Below are positions 23,201 to 35,487 of a stretch of 64,000 nucleotides of DNA, in pieces. The position numbers and the translations under genes were made by a program. Below the pieces are notes generated by a model. That model made no database searches. It was not told the DNA's origin and worked only from the letters and a program-made list of their open reading frames with translations. Source of the DNA: Lasiosphaeria ovina (lineage: Eukaryota; Ascomycota; Sordariomycetes; Sordariales; Lasiosphaeriaceae); the NCBI GenBank assembly GCA_033439765.1, contig JAULSN010000002.1:3038001-3102000 (forward strand), written 5' to 3'. Position 1 is the first letter of the stretch. Every line of letters starts with the position of its first letter.

Positions 23201-25728
23201 CCGCCAGTCCCGGAGTCGTCCCGTGCCTGATTCACCGGTTCATAATGACGTTGTGGGGAAGCGCCTATTTCTCTCTCTCGCGTCAAGGGCCGGTGAGTCG
23301 ACGGTCTTGGGCTAATTATTTCGCAGGTGTGGTAAGAGGATGAAAGAATGGAATGGAAAAGAGTCGCATCGCTAACCATAATTCCAGACTTCATAGACAC
23401 AAGAACCTGGATCCAGACTCTCGGCTTTGACACGGCGCTTTGCTGGACGTGTATGACACTGCCAGTTTGTTCGCCTCACCAACAAAACGTCGTTGTCATG
23501 TTGCCGAAAGTCGCCCAAAAAAAATTGCACATGATACTCGAACCCTGCGACCCGTACGGTCGTCCAAGATGCCTGCTGCAATGCTACTCCTGGCCGAGCT
23601 GCGATACAGTTGAGGAGCCGAACCAAAGCACAGCCAAAGTTGGTTCGCGGCCGGCTGATTGTCCCCATGCCGCGATTCCAATCGGCTGCCGTGCGCGCCT
23701 TGTCCTTGGACGGGATGGGACGCGGCTCGCCCTGCAGCGACCTCGTTCGGGAATATGCATCAGCTACGCCCTCCAGCTTTTGGTAACTTGACCCATCTAG
23801 CCTGCAAGTGCAGCTACGATACCTACTATGTAAGGTACCTTGCCTACTACCATACCTTAGGTTTGGGCTAGTTGAGTTCTCACACTGCAACGCAAGGACG
23901 GCGGTTCATGCATGTCGACGCTTTTAGCAGACGAGTGGATCTGAAAAAAGCCGCGGGGTTACCATCAAACAGCAGCGCAGCGATAAGGACGTGGTGTTAA
24001 AGTGACTTCCTGTCACTTACATGATTTGCTGTGGTAGAGCACAAAACCAGCAAATGGGCCCCAAAGACAAGCCAAGCAGTGGGCAACCAAGGCACGTACG
24101 TAGTCCTGCTTCGTCGACCGTGCGGGATCGCCAGCCAAGGCTTTCGACTCGGTCATCGCCGAGACGTCCCTCCCGGCCGGGTCGATCCGGTCCGATACCC
24201 CAAATATTCCTTTCGCGGGTATAGCAGAGCGAGTTTTTCGCACCAAACTATCCCAGCAGGCCTTCGAAACATCCCCAAGCTTTCCTTGTTACCCGCTCGC
24301 TAGGCACACGGCCGTGGCGTGTAGGGCAGGTTTCCAAAGAGTACCTTCTTCTGGCCCAGGGATCTACCCAAAGAATAAGGGGGTCGGGTCAAACGGCCTA
24401 CTAATTCGGCGGACCACCTTGTTGGAAATCCCAGACAAGTTCAGCCAGGTTCACAGACTTTACCCGGGTTAAGAAGGGCACGGCACGGCTGGCCTCGCCC
24501 GCTCGAGCGGAGTAGAATCCCTTTTTGGTCGAGTCGAGAAGAAAAAACATCGTCATTCCATAATCATATTCGCGGCTCGACTCTGTCTTTTAAAGGACGG
24601 CGGCAAAAGAGGGGGGCCGAGCTGCATGCACCCGTTTCTGCCTGACTCTGGTATAAGATCGAACATCCCTCCCCCCCCTCCTTTTTTCTCAACCACATAT
24701 ATCGACACGGCGTTCTTGAGTTTCACACGTGTAATCCGTATTGAGGGCTGGTAAGCTTCGCTTATCGCAAAAGGGACAACCCAAGGGCCAACACGACTAC
24801 CTTTACTTTCTCCCCCTCCCCACCTCACCTTCAATGAGTTTATACCTGTGACATTCAAGGGGGAGAAAAAAGGGGGCTGGGGGCTTGGGGCTTGGGCTTC
24901 CTTCTTCCTTTGAGCCGTCATCATGCACCTGGTATGCACCAGCATCACACTTCCTTCTTTATGCGGGCGTATCCCACACACACTCTCTAGAAAAGGTACA
25001 CGTAAAGAGGCGAAAAAAACACACAAGAAACACAGAAACGTTTCTAGCTTCCACTGCGTACCATTCTAGAAGTGACCTGGTGGGTGTAGGCATGTATCTA
25101 AAGACTTGGTTCCAACACCAGCAAAGCTGGAAATGCTTAAGGAAGGATACGACGTGGAGGGATCCCCGTCTCCCAGTATAATAATGCACAAGGCTGGAGG
25201 GGAATTGTTGTTTCTCAAGTATAATTCCGGCCAAACGGAAGCTCGAAGAAAGAGGAAAATAAAACAAAAAGACATTGTTCATATTGTACCTCGACGTCAC
25301 AGCCCGCCCGTCTCCCCCCTCCAGATACACACCCCTTTTTGGAAGTTGGGAGGGTGATAAAAACGACGGGTAGACCAAGAACATGCATGTGCTATGCTAG
25401 CCGTTTCTCCTCATCTGCGCTAAAAAGGTTCTTTCCCGAGGGGGGGAGGGCCAAGGGGAAGGGAAGTAGGGGGATGGGGGGTATAAAAGCCCGTGTTTTA
25501 TTGCCGGGCTTTTATCTCTGAAGCCATCACAGCAAGTTGGTCATGCCGATGAGCGAGCCAGCCAGCGAGGATTATTCGTACCATTCTCCATGAAAGAATA
25601 CGGGGCAAGGTAGGTAATACAGCGGGAAAGGGGGCGCGCGCATGCGCATGGAGTCCCCAACCCGCGAAGCAATTGTGTTCTATCAAAGGGCGGGACGAAT
25701 TCAGCATGATCAGTCTGCTCGCTCTCTC

Positions 25729-26734
25729 TCAACGCTTCTTCTTGCTCGGGCACTCGGCAACCTTGTGGCCGAATTTCCCGCAGCCGTGGCAAGACTGAGC
25801 AGAGGACGATCGCTGCTGGAAGGAGGGTGGGGTTCCTGACGAAGAGATGGAAGTCAGCGTGTTCAACTTGACTTCCTTTTTCCGGCGCTCCTTGGCCAGC
25901 AGCTGCGCCTTCGTCCGCTCCTCGCTTCTCTTGGTTGACACGCTAGCACTAGATCTAGCCCGCTTGGCCGGTGTCTGCCTAGCGTCGTTGCGCCGACCAC
26001 GATCCGATTCTTCTCCTGCTGGCTCTGGAGAGCTCTGGTCCTCGTCAGAGTCGGAATCCGAGTCGGAATCCGAGCTCTCGCTGTCGCTGTTGTCCTCTTT
26101 TGGCTTGGAAATCTGGAACAAAAAATGGGTACATTATTACGTTAGCTCTATGGACTTTACTAGAACTCTCTGTCCCCTGCAGTGGCGATAAAAAAGAACA
26201 TGCCTTTGACTTCTTCATATTGAACCGGAGAAAATGGCCGGCGGCAGATGCATTAACCGCTCTGAGCGAGGCCCCATCCGGGCTGTCGCTCGCGGTGGCT
26301 GAGTGGTCAATCTGGGCGAAACCAACTTGGACAACATTCAACGGCTGGCGCGGACCGCCCTTGGACAGGGCAGCGACGCCATCCAGGACCCAGTGGGAGT
26401 CGCCCAGCTCGGCAGCGCGCTTCTCGACAGCCGCCTTGCGCTTCCTGTCTTCCTCCTCCAGCGCAGCCTGGAGCATCTTCTGGTCGTAGAGAGGCGTGAC
26501 CGGGGTGGAAGCTGTCGGCGTATGGCCGGTCTTTCGGCGCTTCGCAAAGTTCCCCTCGTTGTCCGTCTTGGGAGTAGCAAGGGAGTTGGCTCCCGAGGCC
26601 GACGCAGCCGCCGCCGCCGCCGCCGCCGCCGCGCCCCTCTGCATGAACTTCATCGTCATCAGGCGAGACGACATGGTCTTTGGCGTCGTCTGCTCCGCCA
26701 TGGCGGGCAGTTCCGCACGGGTGGCAGGCGCCAT
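25729..26734 (-). CDS. mpp6: Mpp6-like nuclear exosome cofactor with C-terminal CCHC zinc knuckle
   Basis: M-phase phosphoprotein 6 (Mpp6) proteins bind RNA and couple the Mtr4 helicase to the nuclear RNA exosome. The family's N-terminal signature is clear: MSSRLMTMKFMQRG near residue 30, then a basic KRRKTGHTP stretch and SHWVLDGV. Two exons (26734-26204 and 26112-25729) give 304 residues, longer than the yeast protein of about 190. After an acidic Ser-Asp tract, the protein ends in CHGCGKFGHKVAEC (C-x2-C-x4-H-x4-C), a zinc knuckle that can bind RNA. An Ala run lies near residue 45. The start ATG at 26734 was chosen for its strong context (CCCGCCACCATGG). The intron appears to use a GC donor (GCATGT) with a TTCCAG acceptor and a GCTAACG branch site. 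The gene is divergent from the NDUFS6-type gene. Confidence 0.85.
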
Positions 26735-27376
26735 GGTGGCGGGCTGGGCAGCACGGAACTGTTGTCGAGTGCGAGACAATGCTAAGCCGAGCTTCTCGTC
26801 CGATAGTGAATCCGAGCCAGACGGGCTTGTATTCGAAAAGAGGAAGAACCAAAAAAAAAAAAAAAAAAACAGGGAGCCGGCGTTGTCTGGTTAGTAGATT
26901 GGTGGTGCCTTGGTTTGCCTCAGTCAGTCTGCCAAATTTCGAGGTCCGCGCCACAAAGCAAGAGCCCTTTGTAAGCTCCGCGAGACTGGTCGCGAGAGTG
27001 TGGCTTGGAATGGGTGCGCGACAGACGTGACAGACAAAAATTGATTCGACGCTACAAAACAAGAAAGACAGGGTTCGTTTCTGGCCAGCGGCCCCCAGGG
27101 TTGTGCTGGGCCGCAAGTGGGGCGCGCCTGCATTTGGTGGGGTTGCAGGCTAAGCTAAGGTGCACGGGCCACGAGCCAAGTCTCGACGATTTTGAATTTC
27201 TGATTCAGCCGCATTGCTCTTTGCTGCTCAGCAGGGGGCAGGGCAGGCAGTGCCGAGAATCAGCCGACGGCTGAAGCGAGCTGGTAGCTCAACCTCACTC
27301 AATTGACGCTTCCCAGGGCCAGCTCGATTTACAAGCTCCCCCGTCCCGCTGAGCGTCGCCCTCCCACAACCCGACA
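26735..27376. promoter_or_regulatory. Divergent intergenic region between the Mpp6-like gene and NDUFS6
   Basis: These 642 bp separate two outward-facing start codons and must contain both 5' untranslated regions and promoters. An A-run of about 20 lies at 26850-26869. I see no clear TATA box, as is usual for fungal housekeeping genes. Confidence 0.6.
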
Positions 27377-28157
27377 ATGTACGCCTCACGATTGCGCCCT
27401 GCAGCCCACAGGCTGGCGCGCCAGTGTGCGCACCCCCAGCGGTCGTTTGCGGTCACAGCCCGCCAATTGGACTCGGCAACGGCCGTCCCCGCGACCAAGA
27501 CGGCCGCGTCTCCCGCCGTTCCCCAGAAGCTCCCCGAAGAGCTCACCACCGCAGTCCAGCAGGCCCCGAACCGGACAGAGATCTGGTCCCGCAGCCAGCA
27601 GCCCCGCTCGCAGGCCATGACGGGCCCGCGCTTCGAGCAGACCGACTTTGATCTCCAGGTATGAAGAGGACAGAGCGGGCGCGAAGCCGGCGGTTTGCCC
27701 GGAGAGACACCGGGAAGCGACGAGGGGGATGAGACGGAACACCAAGACTATGGGGAAAGAAATGGAAGTATTTATACTGACAGGAGACCCAATCGCACCA
27801 CATTTAGCCCCAACCATATGCCGCTATCGAGCTCATCCACGAGCAGCCAGTACGCTGGACGCATGACCGCGTCGTGGCATGCGACGGCGGCGGCGGCGCG
27901 GCCGGGCATCCCCGGATCTTCATCAACACGGACAAGCCCGAGATTGCCACCTGCGGATACTGCGGCCTGCCATTTGTATGCCGTGCCCTTTCCCCCTCCT
28001 CCAGCATGGCTACTCGCATCTATTGTTTCCTTGCTCTAGTATGTGGGGGTGGTAAGCTAATACGTGAATGTGTGTCACTTCTTCCGCGCACGATTAGGCA
28101 AACGAACATCACCGAAAGCACTTGGAATCTCTACCAGAGACTTCGTACCCTCTCTGA
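27377..28157 (+). CDS. NDUFS6: NADH:ubiquinone oxidoreductase zinc-binding subunit (NDUFS6, 13-kDa-A type)
   Basis: This is a zinc-binding accessory subunit of mitochondrial complex I, needed late in assembly of the peripheral arm. Three exons (27377-27658, 27808-27975, 28098-28157) give 169 residues. The first 30 residues are Arg/Ala-rich and acid-free ([16 protein letters not shown]), as expected of a mitochondrial presequence. The C-terminal domain has [15 protein letters not shown] and TCGYCGLPF, which supply the conserved Cys, His and C-x2-C zinc ligands. The tail [13 protein letters not shown] is typical of fungal orthologues. Exon joins are GTATGA...TTTAG and GTATGC...ATTAG, both in phase 0. 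The two introns are about 150 and 120 bp, long relative to this small gene. Confidence 0.94.
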
Positions 28158-28909
28158 GACTGTATTGCTACTTTCGGTTGCGGGAACCTGAACATACCTA
28201 GGCGGATTATCGGGACTAGAGGTAGGGGCCATGCTGCCCCTATGGTGCACCAGACATTGAGAAAAGGAGGGCGGGCCTTGTACATATTTTAGAAATGAAA
28301 ATAAACAAAAAAGATCTAAACACTCTCGCTATGAGGCACGTCTATGTGGTCTTTTCTCTTTTGCTTTCAGTATTGGAGTTTAAGGGGCTGGGGTACTGGA
28401 CGATTTATGCAAGTGGTGAGCCTGGTTTTCCTCAATTCGTCAGCGTGATATGCTGCCTTTTCAACTATACTGTCCAACTAGCGGCTCCAATCAGACCCTG
28501 CTTTTCCGCATCCTCTCACTGTCATATCATCATGTCGGAAATCACTTGGAGCAGATCCGAGTTGCTCACGACGCTACTCAAAGGACGGAACACGTTCTTT
28601 CATGAAGAATATAGTGTATGAACACTACTTACTCTAGTAGTCTATGTGCTCCTCTTGCCCCCAGCTGTATGTATGCATCAACCTGGTAGGTGCTACGAGT
28701 GGTGTATTAAACACGACCCTCAACCTTTAGCAAATGTCACAAATCCCTTGCTAAGTTTCTCTCCCATGGTAGCCCAAGTGAATGTTCTCTTCTTCCAAAA
28801 GCGGTACCACGAGCCTCCCACACCAGAATATCTGAATTATTCTTTGCGAGATGCCTGCCAGCTGAGTCTGCTTGGAGTTGACAAGCACAGTCAGCGTCAT
28901 GTCGCCGCT
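28158..28909. other. Convergent 3' flanks of NDUFS6 and the secreted-protein gene
   Basis: 752 bp between two stop codons that face each other. The region is AT-richer than its neighbours, and I recognise no gene in it. A 108-codon open frame at 28295-28621 matches no family I know. Confidence 0.55.
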
Positions 28910-29644
28910 TCATCCCGAGATGCCATAGATCGTGGCATTGACTGGGCCTCTGGCGTAATGCTTGATTTTATTCTCGGCCTTTTCGATCAAGGGCAGCTGC
29001 AAATCAATCTGTGCAAAGGTCGTCGGGTAGTCCCAAGGACGAGTGAAGTTTCTGCGAGCAAAGGTGGTTAGTCTCAAACCCCCTGTGCAACAGGAAAAGA
29101 ATCTGCTGGCGGCCCTACTCATCGTCGTGATAGCGGTGGCCCAGCTCTAGTGTAAAGTTCTCCGCCGTGTGGAAACTGACCAGTCGCATCTCGAAGTAGG
29201 TCATATCGCCTTGCCAGCACAAGTCATATGCGCCGTCGTCAATCTCGGTGCCGTTCTCGCCAATGCCTGTCACGCCATCCCAGGCCCAGGTGTAGTTGCA
29301 GACGCATGACGATACGGGGTTCTCTTTTATCGAGTTTGGGTCGTACCAGTTAACTGGTCGTACTATCAGCCTAGAGGTTCCGTTGCATCTCAAGATTCGG
29401 GGAGGGGGGGAAGAAGGGGTATGGAATTACACATGGCTTCACACAAGAACGCAGCCGTTGTATTCAGACGCACACAGTCCAAGCAGATGTTGGTCAGCTG
29501 GAAGGGGTCAAAGTTGAACTGAGATTTGGTGACGGGCACTACTCTTCCGCCCGGCGTCTTGGAGACTGAGGTAGGCGAGCGACTCGGCACAGCATTTGTC
29601 AGGATTGGCGCCAAAAGGCACAAGAGAAACGCCGCAGAGTACAT
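28910..29644 (-). CDS. Small secreted cysteine-containing protein, N-glycosylation-rich, function unknown
   Basis: I do not recognise the family. Three exons (29644-29445, 29388-29119, 29051-28910) give 203 residues. Residues 1-18 (MYSAAFLLCLLAPILTNA) form a classical signal peptide. The mature part has six cysteines in the order CLDC, FLC, CVC and LC, and seven N-x-S/T sequons, including NTT, NGT, NYT, NFT and NAT. No membrane anchor or GPI signal follows. The last intron is solid (GTAGGG donor, GACTAACC branch, CTCGCAG acceptor). The first, 56 bp long with a GTGTGA donor and a TTGAG acceptor, is less certain but keeps the frame and yields LNTTAAFLCNGTS. The start ATG at 29644 opens directly on the signal peptide. 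The protein is probably exported to the wall or medium. An effector role is possible but not shown. Confidence 0.75.
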
Positions 29645-32600
29645 GATGGCGATCCTTGGGTATGGTATCAATGAGGCGGTGCCAACTCGGAAAATATTAG
29701 GAAATATAGCGAGATTGGAGGTAAACTGGGCTGGCTGGCGCGTCCTGGGAGACGTAAAGAGTAATAAGTAGGAGCGTTATCGACGATAATTCCGTTTATG
29801 AACCAGGAATATGCAGATCCACTCTATCGAAGAGACAGATCAGTGCATTTGGAGAAGAAGCACCTTGAAGTGCCCACGGCTTTTTGTCTAGAAACCAAAT
29901 TTGCACGCGCCTGAGAATCGCGAGCGAGGAGTACAAGGGACAGCCCAAACACTCAACTTGAAGTCAGAGCTTGAAATGGCCTCCAGGTTTGATGCCGCAT
30001 GTCTTCCCCCACAAACATCAAAGCGGCAAACAATAGGAGCTGAGATTGTTGTGAGACAAGGCGTATCCTAAGTAAGATGGAAGCCAGAACAGACGGAAAG
30101 AACTTGGACCGATAGGGTTCTAGGCAACCTCGTGGGAACATCATGCTACAGTCATCCGGCGGCATCACTTACAGTTTCGCTCCTCCTTCTAAATAGCGGT
30201 CAAGTCTTGACTTCAGTTTCCCCATCCATTGTTTGGAAGCAAGACGTTCCACAGACGTCAAATCTAGAACAGCCATCCAATGATACCGCGAGGCGGTCAA
30301 GTTTGGACTGTGGTGACCATCGATGATCGGATTTCATTCGCAGCCGACCTTGCTTCCTTTCCCCGGTCCAGGGAAGTCGCAAAGGGGGATACGGCCCGAT
30401 CCTCGAGGCGTTTTCCGATTCAGGCCAGTGCAGGGTTGATCCTACCCCTGCCGATCGCTCCAGAGACACTCGAAGTGAGACACACAGGCAGGTGCTCTCC
30501 AGTCTCGACTGTCACGAAATATGGGAAGCGCCTTCTCGGAACCGCGATCAAAATCCTAAGCGAGCGCTTAACAGGCATAGATGGAAAGAACCACCATGCC
30601 CTTTGCTGCCCCTGGATGCCCCTGGATGCCCCTGATGAGCCCTTTTTCTGGCACATATGACTCACTTGGTTAAGGTAGGTGCACTTGCCAATTCTAAGTA
30701 CTAGTAGTATATTACACTTGACCCCTTCTCTCGATTCTTCAATGTTTCCTTCCCCAGGGTGCTGTGAAACCCTAGGCATCTCAGGACCGCTTCTTTACTG
30801 ACTGACAATGAATTCAAAACTTAGGGCTACGACATCGCATCTAGATCTCTCGTTCTGTCTGTAGTAGCATAGCCTATAGTTAAACCCCGAGTTTGTGATA
30901 GATGTTGGGGATCGAGTTAATGACGGCTCGTCATATGGGTGAAGCGATGCTGTTCTTGCTGGGACGTTGAGTCTTGGACAACCACTAGTTTTAATACCGG
31001 GAGTGCCAACTTCCCATTTCTGGGGACCAGAAGTATCTCGCCAAACAGTAGATGTACATGCTTCCTCATTACACCTTGCAAGGCTGTTACTTAAAGTCTA
31101 TCGGTGGCGTTGGCAACCAATGAAGATAATCCTCATCACAATTCCTTAGAGCCACGCCTCGGAACCTCCCTGCCGCCTTTATTACCAAATACTGCCATCA
31201 AACCCACGACCTAGACTCGACCCAAGCAGTTTCTAGTTTTGGACTGTATGTTGGTCAACAGCCCAGCACAATCTCTTGGACCGATTGACAACACGAAGGA
31301 TGTATATTTGACTGGAACGACTTGCTTGAACGGGGAACACTGGATGTCGCCCTCGTCTGGGGGGGCGGCTAACGACGACTCAGAATGCACCTCGTAGTCA
31401 CTCGTTATACCTCTCCCCAGTTCCCGAAGCAGGACTCGTCAGTATCAAAACATGTCCGGATAGTCGTGAAGACACGGCAGGCCCCGTTCAAGCCTGACAG
31501 GACTCGATAATCTCATGCAAGGTGGATGACACGTCGTAAGTATCTAGCGTCGGTTTCTCAAGACATTTGGCTCTAGTTCTGCAGACGAAGAGGCATGAGG
31601 TCTGTCGCCAGTAGATTTGTCATCTTTGAGCCGACCCGAGCTGAATCGTATGCTCAGGTACTCGACTGAGAGAAGCACGGGATAGGTATATTCACCGATG
31701 AACAAACGTGCTGGAGGCCGGGAAGTTGTGGGGGCAGTAGACGGTAGAATACGTCATAGGACGCCATGTACATACAGCTGTAGTGGGGGGTAATAAACGA
31801 ACGGGAAAGCCACGCAGGTCCCTATTATGCCCGGTAACTCGAGCGTTGAGCTGAACCAGCTCATGACCAAAAGGGGAAGATATCCACGTTCCGGACCGGC
31901 GCCTGACCGGGATTATTCTGAGCTTCTGCGGACATGACTGTGGCTTGCAGCACGAATATCAAAGCTTATACACTTTTGAGATAGATCAAAAGCCGGGCAG
32001 ACTCGGTCGCCACTTTCAGCCGTTCCGCAGCGCAGTAGCAGGGAGAGAAAAATGATGCTCATCACGACACCCCGGTCTTAATGTCCTTGGCGTAAGAGAA
32101 ACAACGAGGGTGAGGCCGATAATCTGGCTTGTTTGCTTGCATGACTGTAGCCATCCTCAAGCCATCCTCAGGCCGGCCTACTACCTTTCATGCAGAAGTC
32201 AATGCGCCCCACACATTTGCCCCCATCAAGAGCCGTTTCCCGCCGACTTTCGCATTCCCGTCAACCTCCACCAGAAGCTCCAAACTCGGGTTGTCGTTGC
32301 CAGCCACGGAAGGCAGGTGATGTAAGCGGGATGGAGGGCGGTGGTCGTTCGGGTCTTGCCACCCCACTGTTCTTTCTCTTCAACTCAGGGTTACGTTAGT
32401 GTTACGGCCCTAAGACCGCAAAGCGACTAGCCGCTACTATTATTAGCGCAACGAACAAGGTTCTGGGGGCGCACTCCACTAAAAGGGCCACCCCACCACG
32501 TCTGAACTGTGGTGATTTGCGGGCAAAAAAGGCAGCTTGGCAGTCTTTCCAGCTCCATTGTTCGTTCGTGCCACGTTTAATTCAAGTTGTCTCAACATCC

Positions 32601-35026
32601 TTATAGTTAAAAGGATATTTTTGAGATTCCTCAAGTGGCAGATATAGCTGCACTCTTGTTGTCTCGCGGGAGCCGCACTGATGCATTTCCCCCGGATCCG
32701 GGAAATACCGTCCGGTTCATGTGGTCGGTTTTGTTGAGACGGTGCTGGATATCTTCGTCCCTGTTGAACTACATCAAGTGCTGTATGTAGGTGCCCTATT
32801 GCCTACTTTGATCAACGGTGGTCGAGTAACACGTAAACGGCCCCCAAGGCGGGACGGGTGTCCATGCGACGAGCAGACAAGCATTACCTTCTTCAGTGAG
32901 ACGGCTAATAGCTAGTGATGCCCGTGATATCTACTAGCTTCCCGGTTTCCCATACTCAGACTTGCCACACGTGAGATGTCAAAAAGCACCTTTCACCTAT
33001 CGTAGAGGTGATGTTCCTGGTCTTGACCTGTTCGGGAACGAGCTGAGAGGCAGAGAATCGATAGATGCTGCTAGGTGCTTTCAGGCATGAAACCCCCCGT
33101 CCCAGCTGGCCGTTATATGCAACAGACGACAGCAAATTCCGAATTGGGAAGGCTGGCTGGCAGATCGGGCTGATAACCTGCGTCGATGCTGTTGGCTTGA
33201 TTTGAACAAGAGACAGAACGTGCTTTCCCTCAAGGGTAAAGCGCTCAATACTTCGTACAGCCGCTGCGTGAATGCCAATGTGGGGTCATTTTCACATCAA
33301 CGTCGACGAGATGTTCGATGTTGTATACGGCATACAGCATCATTGCTGTCAATGGAAGAGCCAGGAAGCATGGCGTGTGTGCGAGGCTGGCGACTGAGGT
33401 CGGGAAGGATACGGAGTACATAATGAGGCAAAGCAGCAACGTAGGAAGGTAGCAGGTAAATTGTAGTTTACATTTCATATACCGGGATATAGGTATAGAT
33501 AATGTAGATATAGCCAATAAACCTGGAGATGTACAGAACAGGAATCTATGCATTTGGTCCCGCGGAGTTCGCAGCATGTCTCGGTGTTTTCTTTGCAGTT
33601 GACTTTTGCCATATCCCATCTTCCACATCCCTCTTGCACCGAAAGTCATCCGTCACCCCATATCCGCCGTCCGTCTTTATCGACTTCCGCTGCATCGAGA
33701 GACGCAAGCCGCACACGGGCCGGCCTATCGAGAGACGACCATCAACACGCGGCAGTACGTCGACCCCCTGCGCGATTCTTTGTTCATCACCGGCCAAGCA
33801 AGCCAACCAGTCGCCCCAGCCAGCCGGACGGCCAGACAAGACAGCCGCAAACTAAAGCCTTGTTACCAGGCTCTGCGCGGAATATTTGCTTGGCCGCATC
33901 GGGAATGGAGTAGCACTGCGCAATACGGAGCCTGGAAAGCGCCCTCGAGCCCCAACAAGGCAGCCCAGCTCGGCGCTCGCAGAGGCAAGCCGCGCGCCTG
34001 CCAGGGAAAGCGTGCAGGAAGCTGTGCGCAGCAGAAGCACCAACTTTGAACTATTCACTTCGGGGCGTCGGCTGGCGTACATGGAGCACGAGTAGATACC
34101 AAAGGTACATCACGTCCATTATTACCTGAGTGGTAAGTGCAGGCAACTTGAAGCACCTCAGGTCGTTCTATTGCGAGTTCTGCAACCCACCGAGAGCCCC
34201 GCCTTAGCTTCGGGCAGTCCCTCTGTGGGGGGGGGAATGCACAGCCACCCGTCTGCGCGCCCGACCTGCCTTAACACTGGGCAGGAGTCAAGAACAACCA
34301 AGACCCTGAAAGAGCCTGAGAAGCCGTCGCCTTGCTCCCCTGTCCCCTGCCTCCAGGCCGGGCAGCCAATCCGTCGATTGGATTGCTGCACGTCGATGGG
34401 GGCGGGATACCTGGGAACGCACAATACAGTACAGCCAGCCCAGGGCAGCAGGCCGCCCAGTGCATCTCTCGAGTCTCGATCCGTATCTCGTCGTCCAGTG
34501 TTGTTCGCTTCTCCGTCCTTCCAAGCTTTTCAGCTTCAGCTCTCAGTCCAGCCTTAGCCCAGCTCCTAGCCGAGGAGTGAGTGCGTGCATCTTGCATCTT
34601 GCATCTTGCTGCTTGCTGCTCCGGAGCCGGTTCTGCCGCCAAAAGTAGTTCCGTCGCGCGTGTGAGCTGGATAACCCTAACCTTGCCCCTCAGGTTCCTG
34701 GGAGCCGGGACGTCAGTTTCTGAATTCCGTGCTTGGCCATCGTCGACGTCAACGCCCGCCTGCACATTACCACTGCTAGGTAGTTTGCGCGCGCACCGTG
34801 ACCCGCCGATTTCCCGACCCGTCAACCTGGGCGTCGAGTCGAGCAGCCAACAACTGGCGCTGGGGCATTGCAGCATTGTGGCCCTGGATTCGGTTGCGGT
34901 TTCCATCCCTATGCGCTTTTGCGCTTTGCTCTTTGCGTCCAGCTGCAACCAAGGCCCCATTCTTCTGGGCTGTTTGGTCGCTCTTTCCCGGTTCCTGCCA
35001 CTGCCCTCTCGGCCTGGTGCTCTGGT

Positions 35027-35062
35027 CTGGTCTGATCTGGTCTGGTCTGGTCTGATCTGATC
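35027..35062. repeat. (TCTGG/TCTGA)n pentanucleotide repeat
   Basis: Seven to eight pentamers in tandem, about 430 bp before the start codon of the Gln-rich gene. Confidence 0.85.
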
Positions 35063-35373
35063 TAGTCCCGCCCGCGATTCGCTCCCCGCCCGCTCGCTCG
35101 CTCTCGCGCCCGCACTGTCGTCCGTCGCCTTGCGTGCTTGGGTTAGGTAGTCGGTCGAGGTGCATCCACTGAGGTGCGGCTTCCATTGCTTTTTTGTGCT
35201 CTCTTGGCCCGTCTGTTTGGTGGCCTCTGTCTTCTCCGCACATCAATCACCCTTTTCCCCGCCCTCTCCATTCCATCCAAGGTTGTCAGCACCTAACCCT
35301 TCAGCACCCCCTGTGCGCCGCCCCGGCCCCCCCACAGAGGCCACTGGCCCAGCAGCGTGCCTCCCAGGCTACT

Positions 35374-35396
35374 CTTACCTTACCTTACCTTACCTT
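35374..35396. repeat. (TTACC)n pentanucleotide repeat
   Basis: Four to five TTACC units lie about 90 bp before the start codon. It is the same motif that recurs singly in other intergenic DNA here. Confidence 0.85.
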
Positions 35397-35487
35397 AGTT
35401 TCGCTCCGTCGCCGCGCGCCGCGTCCGCCCTCGATTCCCGTCGAGACAGTCGGCCGTCCGTGTATTTCCGCTTGCACGGGGGCAAGA

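Larger units (their letters stand above)
18134..25728. other. 7.6-kb gene-poor stretch
   Basis: Apart from the 5' flank of the M16 protease (about 18134-18800) and the 3' flank of the Mpp6-like gene (about 25500-25728), I see no supported gene. Open frames are short, overlap on both strands and match no family I recognise. The stretch is dominated by microsatellites (TGCAAC, CAG/AGA, CCAGAA, GCC), TACCTTACC-type motifs and GTAC-rich segments such as 19780-19830. I found no tRNA or 5S rRNA signature. Confidence 0.55.
29645..35487. other. 5.8-kb gene-poor stretch and 5' region of the Gln-rich gene
   Basis: Between about 29900 and 33500 open frames are short and stops are frequent in all frames. 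I see no recognisable gene, tRNA or transposon. A CCCCTGGATG tandem lies at about 30605-30640. From about 34170 the base composition turns GC-rich and pyrimidine-rich, and TCTGG and TTACC microsatellites appear before the start codon at 35488, consistent with a long promoter and leader. Confidence 0.55.

Noticed and set aside
23521..23580. tRNA-like GGTTCGAGT box on the minus strand followed by a T-run
   Set aside because: The bases flanking the loop cannot form a T-stem and no A-box or acceptor stem fits.
23372..23890. 172-codon minus-strand frame and an overlapping 147-codon plus frame
   Set aside because: Neither resembles a protein family; composition matches surrounding non-coding DNA.
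26850..26869. A-run as a possible retroposon tail
   Set aside because: No element body or target duplication around it; it lies in the divergent promoter.
34271..34960. 229-codon open frame on the minus strand before the Gln-rich gene
   Set aside because: No family resemblance, GC-rich low-complexity region, overlaps open frames on the other strand and the probable leader of the downstream gene.
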